This document shows positions 1 through 4,984 of a stretch of DNA of 10,359 nt, one piece after another. This stretch comes from Candidatus Omnitrophota bacterium (GTDB lineage Bacteria > Omnitrophota > Gorgyraeia > 2-01-FULL-45-10), in NCBI GenBank assembly GCA_026387165.1, contig JAPLMG010000187.1, positions 1 to 10,359 on the forward strand. The letters are read 5' to 3'. Positions within the stretch are counted from its first letter, which is position 1. Every line of letters begins with the position of its first letter. A program made the position numbers and the translations under genes. The notes below the pieces were generated by a model that worked only from the letters and a program-made list of their open reading frames with translations, made no database searches and was not told where the DNA came from.

Positions 1-87
1 CGCAGAACAACTAGCAAATCCGGTTATTGCTTCGGAGAAATTACCTCAATAAAGAATATCCCTGCGATGCAAAAACCGGGCCTTTCA

Positions 88-1059
88 TTAGATTTGCGTA
101 GCAGGATACCTTTTGACCCTTACAAACCCGGAGCAGGGTACTATCTTCATCTTCTCTCTCTTCTCAAGAGCGTCCAAAAGTAAATTTAATCCTAATGTAT
201 CGCTTGCGATGTGGCCGGCTATGATCACATTTATAAATTCCGTCTTCGCCTGCTTGAAATGCTCTTCGCTCAAGTGCATAGCCACTATTGTGCCGACGCC
301 GGCCTGAGAGAGCCTGGAGAATATCCTCTTGGGCCCTTCCGTGCCGCCCGTCATATCCACAAATACTTTTCCGCACTTTTTCTTCCCCTCGCCTATAAGA
401 ATGTTCGGCCCGGCGTGTACTTTGAGCGCGTCCGTATATTCAGGTATAGCCTTCAAAATATTGAGCGCATCGTTCAGTCTCTTCGGCTTTCTTCTATCGA
501 AGATCCTCTGGAGATAGTTTGCTACATGATTATCGGCCGGAGTATGCACGCACATATACGGGATCTCCAGCAATCTCGCTATATCTACGCTCCTCAGGTG
601 GTTCGCGCCGGAGACCGCGCGTCCGACCTCTCCCATACGCTCTTTGAGAAGTTCTTTACCTATCTCGAGAGGCACGCCTAACTTCGCGAAGGCAGCCTCC
701 TGCAGATGCATAACATCGTAAAAGTTCGCCCACGCCCTGCCCTCCGGGTGATGAGCCATGACGAGATCGATATTTTCACCCTTCTCATTCAGCCTGTCGG
801 CTACCAAAAGCTCCGGCCCCTCCATATCGATGCCAACCATTATGGACCTGACATCGTGATCGTCCTCTCCGTTAAGTATCCTCGTATCGGCATAGGGGTT
901 GGTGAATCTCTCCTTATCGTAACATCTGGCGTCTACGCCCTTAAGCTTACGGAACTCTCTCTTTGATCCCGCAAGAAGATCCTTGATCTGGCCCTTTGAG
1001 CGGGGATCCTTCTCGATACCCCTCTTAACGACAAAGCTATATATCTCTTTTAATTTCAT
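88..1059 (-). CDS. NIF3/DUF34 family protein (divergent)
   Basis: A 323-residue soluble protein of the NIF3 (NGG1-interacting factor 3, DUF34) group, a widespread family that binds a pair of metal ions and whose cellular reaction is not settled. Visible motifs are AHHPEGR near residues 102-108, matching the family's metal-binding HHP motif, HTPADNH near 172-178, and GHIASD near 282-287 where the C-terminal His/acidic metal ligands are expected. The line 'VGIDMEG' before the HHP motif fits the first alpha/beta core. It has no signal peptide or membrane segment. It is longer at the N-terminus (about 70 residues before the core) than compact NIF3 proteins, and HHPEGR replaces the more usual HHPL, so it belongs to a divergent subgroup. 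The ATG at 1059 is preceded by AAAGGAAG at good spacing. It is a single gene 124 bases downstream of the CvpA gene, probably with its own promoter. The family call is fairly sure; the function is not assigned. Confidence 0.8.
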   Translation of the reverse strand: MKLKEIYSFVVKRGIEKDPRSKGQIKDLLAGSKREFRKLKGVDARCYDKERFTNPYADTRILNGEDDHDVRSIMVGIDMEGPELLVADRLNEKGENIDLVMAHHPEGRAWANFYDVMHLQEAAFAKLGVPLEIGKELLKERMGEVGRAVSGANHLRSVDIARLLEIPYMCVHTPADNHVANYLQRIFDRRKPKRLNDALNILKAIPEYTDALKVHAGPNILIGEGKKKCGKVFVDMTGGTEGPKRIFSRLSQAGVGTIVAMHLSEEHFKQAKTEFINVIIAGHIASDTLGLNLLLDALEKREKMKIVPCSGFVRVKRYPATQI

Positions 1060-1095
1060 CGTTCTCTTCCTTTCGAGCTGGTATTTTTTATGGTA

Positions 1096-1119
1096 TAGGA
1101 AAGTATAAATACTTTCCTA
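1096..1119. repeat. Perfect 24-bp palindrome over the NIF3 -10 region
   Basis: Arms TAGGAAAGTAT (1096-1106) and ATACTTTCCTA (1109-1119) are exact reverse complements around a central AA. The palindrome covers the candidate -10 of the NIF3 promoter, so it could be an operator for a dimeric regulator. It could also be a hairpin in the mRNA or a member of a dispersed palindrome family. Only one copy is visible here. Confidence 0.7.
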
Positions 1120-1130
1120 ACCACTGAAAA
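1102..1130 (-). promoter_or_regulatory. Probable promoter of the NIF3 gene
   Basis: On the minus strand, TTTTCA (1130-1125) and TATACT (1107-1102) are separated by exactly 17 bases. The -10 matches consensus at five of six positions, the -35 at four of six. The -10 falls inside a perfect palindrome, so a DNA-binding protein could control it. The predicted transcript would start near 1095 and have a leader of about 35 bases. Inference from motif match only. Confidence 0.45.
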
Positions 1131-1143
1131 TCATACTAATATT

Positions 1144-1182
1144 ATCGCCAAAGGCGATTTTCTTGACTCTTCTTATAGAAGA
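1144..1182. repeat. Two short hairpins downstream of the CvpA gene
   Basis: Two perfect 6-bp stem-loops follow the CvpA stop codon. TCTTCT/AGAAGA with a 3-nt loop (1168-1182) begins two bases after the stop, and ATCGCC/GGCGAT with a 3-nt loop (1144-1158) follows. Neither has a clear run of T after it on the minus strand, so they are at best weak terminators or mRNA 3'-end structures. Confidence 0.45.
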
Positions 1183-1183
1183 T

Positions 1184-1744
1184 TCACTTTTCGGCGGGTT
1201 CTTTAGGGGCTGTGAGTTTGCTCTTTTCGCCAGATTTTATCTCCGGCAAAAATCTTCCTACCCTGTCATATATCCGGGGCCCTGCCCTCAAAATGTACTT
1301 TCCGGTAAGAGACTTATCCTTTATTGACCACACTATATACGATAAAGGCATAAGCGAGAGAGTCATCAAAACTATGCCCGTTACTACATAGGCTTTCATT
1401 ATGCCTACCGCCAGCCCTCCGAATTTCTCCATAATGGGATGCCATTGGACCTTCACTATCTTATCGAGCGCAATCCTCAATAACCTTACTAAGAAACCCA
1501 GTGCTACTGCCAGCGCAAGAAAGCTTAAAAAATTGGCAAATTCTATCGGCATGTTCATCACGTTCCGGGATATGGAACTGCCAAGAACGGTGTAGTAATG
1601 CATAGCCAGCGCCATTATCAGAATACTGCCTAAAACAGAGAATATCTCGTGGCTCAATCCGTCTCTGAACGCTACATAACTTATTCGCAGCATTAGAATT
1701 GCGACTAAAACATCCACCCAATTTGTCTTTGCGATCAGTTCCAT
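1184..1744 (-). CDS. CvpA family integral membrane protein
   Basis: A 186-residue inner-membrane protein of the CvpA family, named after the E. coli protein needed for colicin V production. In most bacteria its molecular role is unclear, with links to envelope homeostasis. The N-terminus, with NWVDVLVAILML followed by a conserved-type FRDGLSHEIFSVLG, is the family signature. Four hydrophobic segments lie at about residues 8-25, 35-53, 68-88 and 107-135. The second half contains GGLAVGIMKAY, which fits the family's last helix pair. The C-terminal 40 residues are polar and charged and should be cytoplasmic. The ATG at 1744 has only a weak AGAAGA ribosome-binding site but lies about 33 bases after a predicted transcription start. 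It is a single gene between PilZ and NIF3 genes with a good promoter of its own. The length is normal for the family. Confidence 0.8.
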   Translation of the reverse strand: MELIAKTNWVDVLVAILMLRISYVAFRDGLSHEIFSVLGSILIMALAMHYYTVLGSSISRNVMNMPIEFANFLSFLALAVALGFLVRLLRIALDKIVKVQWHPIMEKFGGLAVGIMKAYVVTGIVLMTLSLMPLSYIVWSIKDKSLTGKYILRAGPRIYDRVGRFLPEIKSGEKSKLTAPKEPAEK

Positions 1745-1783
1745 AGGTCTTCTATCAGCTTTCCGGAGAGAAAAAGTCTTATA

Positions 1784-1812
1784 AGTATATCATACAATAC
1801 TATTATTGTCAA
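1784..1812 (-). promoter_or_regulatory. Strong sigma-70-like promoter for the CvpA gene
   Basis: On the minus strand, a perfect -35 TTGACA (1812-1807) and TATACT (1789-1784) are 17 bases apart. The bases before the -10 are TGA, giving an extended -10 (TGnTATACT). Predicted start of transcription is near 1777, about 33 bases before the ATG. This is the best promoter match in the window. Confidence 0.75.
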
Positions 1813-1839
1813 GGTATGCGGTTTTTACGTGGTTTTTAC

Positions 1840-1877
1840 CCTACTTCGCCATTCAAATATTCGAAAGGCGAAGCAGG
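1840..1877. repeat. Imperfect palindrome abutting the PilZ stop codon
   Basis: CCTACTTCGCC (1840-1850) and GGCGAAGCAGG (1867-1877) form an 11-bp stem. Its one mismatch is a G-U wobble in RNA read from the minus strand. The 16-base loop is itself nearly palindromic. It begins one base after the PilZ stop codon. There is no T run after it, so it may be a dispersed palindrome or a 3'-end structure rather than a classic terminator. Confidence 0.6.
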
Positions 1878-1878
1878 A

Positions 1879-2307
1879 TTACCGGGAAAACGAGAAACGG
1901 GGGAATTTTCGGCGTTCTTTTGATCTCATGAAGCGTTTTATGAGGCCTGCATCCTTCTTCTTTATCCTGATGAAACATACGCCAAGCCTGTAATGCTCGC
2001 GGCCCTTACTTACAGATGAAGTGATCCTGCCGGTCATTTCAAGCGGATCGTTGCGCCTTTCAGAAGTTCCTATGGCAAATGCGAGGGGGTCTATTCTTAT
2101 GGATATCGTAACCTGGGGAGGTATAGCATAGGGGGATTCGAGAGCGCAGCCGCTGATACTGATATCCAATAAAGACGCTTTCACAATATTGAGCGGCGCT
2201 TTAAATATCAAACCTTTCGGGACCTTGAGCGTTTTGTATTCCGCTACTGTCCGCAGGTTTTCTCTCTTCTTCCCTCTTCTATCGAGAAGCATAGTGTAAG
2301 GATACAT
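1879..2307 (-). CDS. PilZ domain protein (likely c-di-GMP receptor)
   Basis: A 142-residue stand-alone PilZ-like protein. PilZ domains bind cyclic di-GMP with an RxxxR motif followed by (D/N)xSxxG. Here RENLR is at residues 15-19 and DISISG at 48-53, followed by beta-strand-like segments ending in HYRLGVCFIRI near 105-115, as in the PilZ barrel. The tail ERRKFPRF near 131-138 is odd. It carries a second RxxxR and looks like the N-terminal edge of a PilZ domain, but the frame stops a few residues later beside a palindrome. There are two possible starts, ATG at 2307 or ATG at 2292, neither with a clear Shine-Dalgarno sequence. The second still keeps both motifs. It is flanked upstream by a composite repeat and has no partner gene nearby, so the output process is unknown. 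Confidence 0.7.
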   Translation of the reverse strand: MYPYTMLLDRRGKKRENLRTVAEYKTLKVPKGLIFKAPLNIVKASLLDISISGCALESPYAIPPQVTISIRIDPLAFAIGTSERRNDPLEMTGRITSSVSKGREHYRLGVCFIRIKKKDAGLIKRFMRSKERRKFPRFSFSR

Positions 2308-2323
2308 TATAAAATATGTTTTG

Positions 2324-2352
2324 TCAATCCCTCGACAAAAGCTCGGGATTGA
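2324..2352. repeat. Hairpin repeat with loop TCGACAAAAGCTC (copy 1)
   Basis: Arms TCAATCCC (2324-2331) and GGGATTGA (2345-2352) are exact reverse complements around a 13-base loop, TCGACAAAAGCTC. The same 13 bases form the loop of a second hairpin inside the phosphohexomutase gene (8407-8439), in the opposite orientation and with a different stem. This marks a small dispersed palindromic element. Confidence 0.75.
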
Positions 2353-2429
2353 CCCTGTGCTTCGACTTTGCTCAGCATGGTTCGAAGCATGGTGAGCTAT
2401 GTCGAACCAAGCGAAGTCGAAGGGTCAAT
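2348..2429. repeat. Large composite palindrome (REP-like)
   Basis: The outer arms are ATTGACC plus CTTCGACTTtGCT on the left (2348-2372, with a 5-base bulge) and AGCGAAGTCGAAG plus GGTCAAT on the right (2410-2429). An inner perfect pair, TGGTTCGA (2378-2385) and TCGAACCA (2402-2409), nests inside. Its left arm overlaps the right arm of the preceding 2324-2352 hairpin, so the word TCAAT/ATTGA is used three times. It resembles REP/BIME-type intergenic elements; no coding role is supported. Confidence 0.75.
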
Positions 2430-2462
2430 AGATTTAGATCTTCCGACGGTGTTTTAAGATTT

Positions 2463-2834
2463 TTATTTGATGAGCGAGCCCCTGGCGAAGTTTATTTTGA
2501 AGGAATGAAGAAAGGCGATCGTGTAGATATCCCTGTCCACCACCGCATAGAATAGGCCCAGTATCTTGCATACAAATTTGTCCTTGCCCAGAGCATCACT
2601 ATGCTCTTTCATTATATGGAAATGCCTCTTTACCGGCTCACTTCTGTTATTTTGAGATCCTACCCATACCTGCAGCTCCTCATCGCTCTTCAGATGGACC
2701 ACTTCCTTTATAAAGTAGAAAGACCTTCTCTCTGTCTTCGCGGTCACACCATCCCTCTCAAAGACCTCCTTCAAAAGAACGTCTTTCTTTCCGGAGAGCG
2801 CCGAAGTTAGGTTTCTGTACACAACCTCTCTCAT
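2463..2834 (-). CDS. Hypothetical protein, 123 residues
   Basis: I do not recognise this protein. It is soluble-looking and charged, rich in Lys, Arg, Glu and Val, with no signal peptide, membrane helix, cysteine pair or familiar catalytic motif. The first half, around ERDGVTAKTERRSFYFIKEVVHL, reads like alternating strand and charged turns. The middle contains HFHIMKEH. The last part, KFVCKILGLFYAVV, is the only hydrophobic run and is too short and interrupted to be a clear membrane anchor. The case for a real gene is a good sigma-70-like promoter at 2912-2940 and the G-rich ribosome-binding site GGTGGGGGG about five bases before the ATG at 2834. It is separated from plsY by 184 bases and from the PilZ gene by repeats, so it is probably monocistronic. 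Function unassigned. Confidence 0.6.
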   Translation of the reverse strand: MREVVYRNLTSALSGKKDVLLKEVFERDGVTAKTERRSFYFIKEVVHLKSDEELQVWVGSQNNRSEPVKRHFHIMKEHSDALGKDKFVCKILGLFYAVVDRDIYTIAFLHSFKINFARGSLIK

Positions 2835-2911
2835 AACATCCCCCCACCGTAACTTCTTAAAACTTTTTAATTACGGGCTAAAAAAAATCCTACTCCTCCA
2901 CTTATACATAA

Positions 2912-2940
2912 AGTATACATTACGTACCATTGGTAGTCAA
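2912..2940 (-). promoter_or_regulatory. Sigma-70-like promoter for the 123-residue protein
   Basis: On the minus strand, TTGACT (2940-2935) and TATACT (2917-2912) each match consensus at five of six positions and are exactly 17 bases apart. Predicted start of transcription is near 2905, giving a leader of about 70 bases. That leader contains a run of eight T and then the G-rich ribosome-binding site. Confidence 0.65.
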
Positions 2941-2976
2941 GGCTATAAAACTACATTTTTGATATTCTAACTTTTT

Positions 2977-3019
2977 CCCCACCGGGCGTATTTTCTGCTT
3001 GGCGGGGTCCCGCACCGCC
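2977..3019. repeat. GC-rich inverted repeats at the end of plsY
   Basis: CCCCACC (2977-2983) pairs with GGCGGGG (3001-3007) with one mismatch. GGCGG (3001-3005) can instead pair with CCGCC (3015-3019), and GCGGG/CCCGC (3002-3013) forms a near-perfect palindrome. The second stem overlaps the last base of the plsY stop codon. On the minus strand no T run follows, so a U-less terminator, an mRNA-stabilising structure or a dispersed repeat are all possible. Confidence 0.5.
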
Positions 3020-3669
3020 TATCGTATAGACTTGATTTTGCGGGAAAAAATAATAGTCTTATTTTCCTCTCTTTTTAGCAGCCTTTTAATGTTATCCTTA
3101 TGTTTGTAAGTGTTTATCATGCAAAGGATTACGCAAAATATCACTATATAAAATGGCTGATCAAAAACAAGAGCTGATATTGGAAGAGCCATCCCAAAAG
3201 CCAACGATCCAAGAGAGACATAGTTTGTCGGAATGAATACTATGAGCCAAACAGCTAACGACACCAAAAGAACTAAAGGCGCTATGGCAGCCGTGACACC
3301 TATCGTAGTTGCTACGCCTTTGCCTCCTCTGAACTTCAAGAATACAGAATATATGTGCCCCAATATCGCTATCAGCCCCAGAAGAGTTTTATAGAATATG
3401 TAATCGACGTTCGGCAGATATGTGTAAAAAAAATCCGCCGCTAGAGTCACCACGACTACCCCTTTAGCAATATCTATGATCAGGGTTAGCATGCCCGGCA
3501 CTTTTCCCGCGACACGGTAGACGTTAGTTGCGCCTACATTCTTGGATCCCGCACTTCTGATATCGGATCCCGCGAAGATCTTCGTCATTAAAAATCCTGT
3601 GGGGATCGATCCTATAAGATACGCCATTAAACAAGAGAAGATAAATACAAAAAAGGGCGCCATTATCAT
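3019..3669 (-). CDS. plsY: Glycerol-3-phosphate acyltransferase PlsY
   Basis: Integral membrane acyltransferase that moves an acyl group from acyl-phosphate to glycerol-3-phosphate, giving lysophosphatidic acid, the first step of phospholipid synthesis. The 216 residues carry the three PlsY signatures: GSIPTGFL near 20-27, GSKNVGATNVYRVAG near 41-55, and GHIYSVFLKFRGGKGVATTIG near 104-124, including the glycine-rich phosphate-binding loop. HKDNIKRLLKREENK near 190-204 matches the conserved C-terminal cytoplasmic segment. Several hydrophobic segments separate these motifs, and length is typical. The ATG at 3669 overlaps the pgsA stop as ATGA, and a second in-frame ATG lies two codons later at 3663. 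The purine-rich AGGGAAGG before them comes from the edge of a palindromic repeat. It sits directly after pgsA, so two enzymes of phospholipid synthesis are translationally coupled. Confidence 0.95.
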   Translation of the reverse strand: MIMAPFFVFIFSCLMAYLIGSIPTGFLMTKIFAGSDIRSAGSKNVGATNVYRVAGKVPGMLTLIIDIAKGVVVVTLAADFFYTYLPNVDYIFYKTLLGLIAILGHIYSVFLKFRGGKGVATTIGVTAAIAPLVLLVSLAVWLIVFIPTNYVSLGSLAFGMALPISALVFDQPFYIVIFCVILCMINTYKHKDNIKRLLKREENKTIIFSRKIKSIR

Positions 3670-4283
3670 GCCTTCCCTGCCTGCCGGCAGGCCCGCCTGC
3701 CTGATATTGATTCTCGTGCGGTCGGGCAGGCAGGTTTCTTGTTATTTGAGCTGTTCTCGTTCAAGGTTTGGCTGCCCTTAAGCATATAATCGATTCCCGA
3801 TATCACAGTAAGTATAGCGGCGGTATTCCATACGTAGCACGAATACTTAAATTGAACAAGAATGCTCACCACGGTCATCATCTGGAAGAACGTTGTAAAT
3901 TTTCCCCAGAAGCTTGGAGCTATTTTAACCTCCCCTTTGACAACGTGTATAAGCATCGAACCCAAAACGATTATCGCGTCCCGGGATATCACTATTATGG
4001 GAACATATGGCGGCAGCCTCAAGACTTCCGGTATGCTCTTTGTCAGCGTAAGGCATATGAACGCGCTTATGAGCAGTATCTTATCCGCCACCGGATCAAG
4101 TATGGTCCCAATGAATGTCTTCTGATGCATCGACCTCGCTATAAATCCGTCTAGCCCGTCGGATATCACTGCGGCCGCAAATATTATAAGAGCCATATCC
4201 ATGCGGCCATAGACCACGGCCGCGATAAATAAGGGAGTGAGTATTATCCTCGTTATCGTTATCCTGTTCGCGAGGTTCATCAT
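3666..4283 (-). CDS. pgsA: CDP-diacylglycerol--glycerol-3-phosphate phosphatidyltransferase PgsA
   Basis: Membrane enzyme of the CDP-alcohol phosphotransferase family. It condenses CDP-diacylglycerol with glycerol-3-phosphate to phosphatidylglycerol phosphate, the committed step to phosphatidylglycerol. Counting from the ATG at 4283, the full signature is present: D42-G43-x-D45-G46-x2-A49-R50-x8-G59-x3-D63-x3-D67, the residues that hold the metal ions and CDP. The opening NLANRITITRIILTP is typical of PgsA rather than of phosphatidylserine synthase. Several hydrophobic helices follow. The last 25 or so residues, ending RRACRQAGKA, are polar and encoded by a palindromic repeat, so they are probably not part of the catalytic fold. 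The frame is open further upstream inside lepB, but the ATG at 4283 or 4280 at the lepB stop gives the normal N-terminus and an ATGA overlap. A CDP-alcohol transferase of another specificity cannot be excluded. Confidence 0.9.
   Translation of the reverse strand: MMNLANRITITRIILTPLFIAAVVYGRMDMALIIFAAAVISDGLDGFIARSMHQKTFIGTILDPVADKILLISAFICLTLTKSIPEVLRLPPYVPIIVISRDAIIVLGSMLIHVVKGEVKIAPSFWGKFTTFFQMMTVVSILVQFKYSCYVWNTAAILTVISGIDYMLKGSQTLNENSSNNKKPACPTARESISGRRACRQAGKA
3676..3734. repeat. CCTGCCGGCAGG palindromic repeat inside the 3' end of pgsA
   Basis: A 14-bp perfect palindrome, GCCTGCCGGCAGGC (3679-3692), lies within a larger structure. CCTGCCTGCC (3676-3685) pairs exactly with GGCAGGCAGG (3725-3734), and CGCCTGCCTG (3694-3703) offers an alternative pairing. 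Unlike the surrounding sequence it is very GC-rich. It is translated as the C-terminal tail of PgsA, and its edge provides the purines before the plsY start. Confidence 0.8.
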
Positions 4284-4861
4284 CTTATGACGCGGATCCT
4301 CTGTATGGGCCAGTATAAAAGCACGGCCTTGCCGATAAGGTTCTTCTTCGGAACAAATCCCCAATATCGCGAGTCTCTTGAGTTGGCGCTGTTATCGCCT
4401 AAAGCGAAATAGAAGCCGGTGGGAACCGTAACAGCCGCGAGCTCTTTGCCAAAATCTCCCCTGTTGTAATAATAATTCGATTTTACAGAATCCGGGCCGT
4501 CTATTCCCTTGCCGTTTATCAGGACATTTCCGCTCTTTATCTCAACTGTCTCGCCTTCAAGCGCTATCAGCCTCTTCACAAAATCTTTTTTTGGCGTCTC
4601 CGGGGAGACGAATACTATTATATCGCCTCTTTGGGGCGCCTTGAACGCGGGAAGCCTGATATCCGTAAAAGGTATCCTGGCGCCGTAAATGAATTTACTG
4701 ACGAATATCCTGTCGCCTATTTTGAATGTCGGTATCATCGATCCCGACGGTATCTTAAACGCTTGGATCACGAACGTCCTTATCAGGAGCGCAAGTATCA
4801 GCGCTATTATTATAGACTCCGTCCATTCACGTATCTCTGTTTTGACTTTCTCTTTAATCAT
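4280..4861 (-). CDS. lepB: Signal peptidase I
   Basis: Membrane-bound serine endopeptidase that removes signal peptides from exported proteins after Sec or Tat transport. From the ATG at 4861 it has 193 residues, with a single N-terminal membrane anchor at about 15-34. Then come the catalytic box PSGSMIPT with Ser41, the box with the general-base lysine DFVKRLIALEGE (Lys96), and the conserved GDNSANSRDSRYWG near 155-168. The single anchor and compact size resemble the short form common outside Enterobacteria. The frame extends to an ATG at 4894, but that lies in AT-rich repeat sequence. The ATG at 4861 is preceded by GGGGTGATC, which closely resembles the extended anti-16S sequence, and gives the normal N-terminus. 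It lies 123 bases after lepA and overlaps pgsA by four bases. All catalytic residues are present. Confidence 0.95.
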   Translation of the reverse strand: MIKEKVKTEIREWTESIIIALILALLIRTFVIQAFKIPSGSMIPTFKIGDRIFVSKFIYGARIPFTDIRLPAFKAPQRGDIIVFVSPETPKKDFVKRLIALEGETVEIKSGNVLINGKGIDGPDSVKSNYYYNRGDFGKELAAVTVPTGFYFALGDNSANSRDSRYWGFVPKKNLIGKAVLLYWPIQRIRVIR

Positions 4862-4864
4862 CTT

Positions 4865-4873
4865 GATCACCCC
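4865..4873 (-). promoter_or_regulatory. Ribosome-binding site deciding the lepB start
   Basis: GGGGTGATC on the minus strand lies three bases before the ATG at 4861, placing the GGGG core eight bases away. The pattern matches the extended Shine-Dalgarno GGTGATC. It supports the start at 4861 over the upstream ATG at 4894, which has no such site. Confidence 0.7.
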
Positions 4874-4879
4874 AATTAT

Positions 4880-4979
4880 AATGACAAATGACAAAATTCA
4901 AATGTCAAATGAAATTCAAAATTTCAATGACAAAATCCAAAATCACAGTTTTGTCATTTGTGCTTTGACATTTGACATT
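4880..4979. repeat. AT-rich mirrored repeat between lepA and lepB
   Basis: The left part repeats words such as AATGACAAAT and AAATGTCAAA, and the right part repeats their reverse complements, such as TTTTGTCATT and TTTGACATTT. Exact pairs include AATGACAAAA (4926-4935) with TTTTGTCATT (4949-4958) around a 13-base loop, and AAATGTCAAA (4900-4909) with TTTGACATTT (4964-4973). It is a large imperfect hairpin built of one degenerate word. No protein is supported in it. Confidence 0.75.
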
Positions 4980-4984
4980 ACGTT

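Noticed and set aside
41..88. A 15-codon frame starting with ATG overlapping the NIF3 stop (TAATG)
   Set aside because: Too short, no recognisable peptide and no further support. The rest of 1-87 shows no gene, RNA or clear terminator.
2306..2327. TTGACA and TATAAT words upstream of the PilZ gene on the minus strand
   Set aside because: They are only 10 bases apart, far from the required 16-18, and the TTGACA overlaps the hairpin repeat. The TATAAT alone is not enough to call a promoter.
2316..2555. Plus-strand open frame of 79 codons
   Set aside because: It is mostly the repeat read as protein and then runs antisense to the 123-residue gene. It has no promoter or homology signal.
4284..4364. 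Upstream ATG at 4364 as the pgsA start
   Set aside because: The extra 27 residues are simply another frame of lepB, and family members begin at the NLANRITITRI segment.
4862..4894. Upstream ATG at 4894 as the lepB start
   Set aside because: It would add residues encoded by the AT-rich repeat and lacks a ribosome-binding site, whereas the ATG at 4861 has a very good one and gives the usual N-terminus.
4874..4905. Possible promoter TTGAAT...TATAAT before lepB
   Set aside because: Spacing is 15 bases and both boxes come from the repeat words. A start there would leave almost no leader before the ribosome-binding site.
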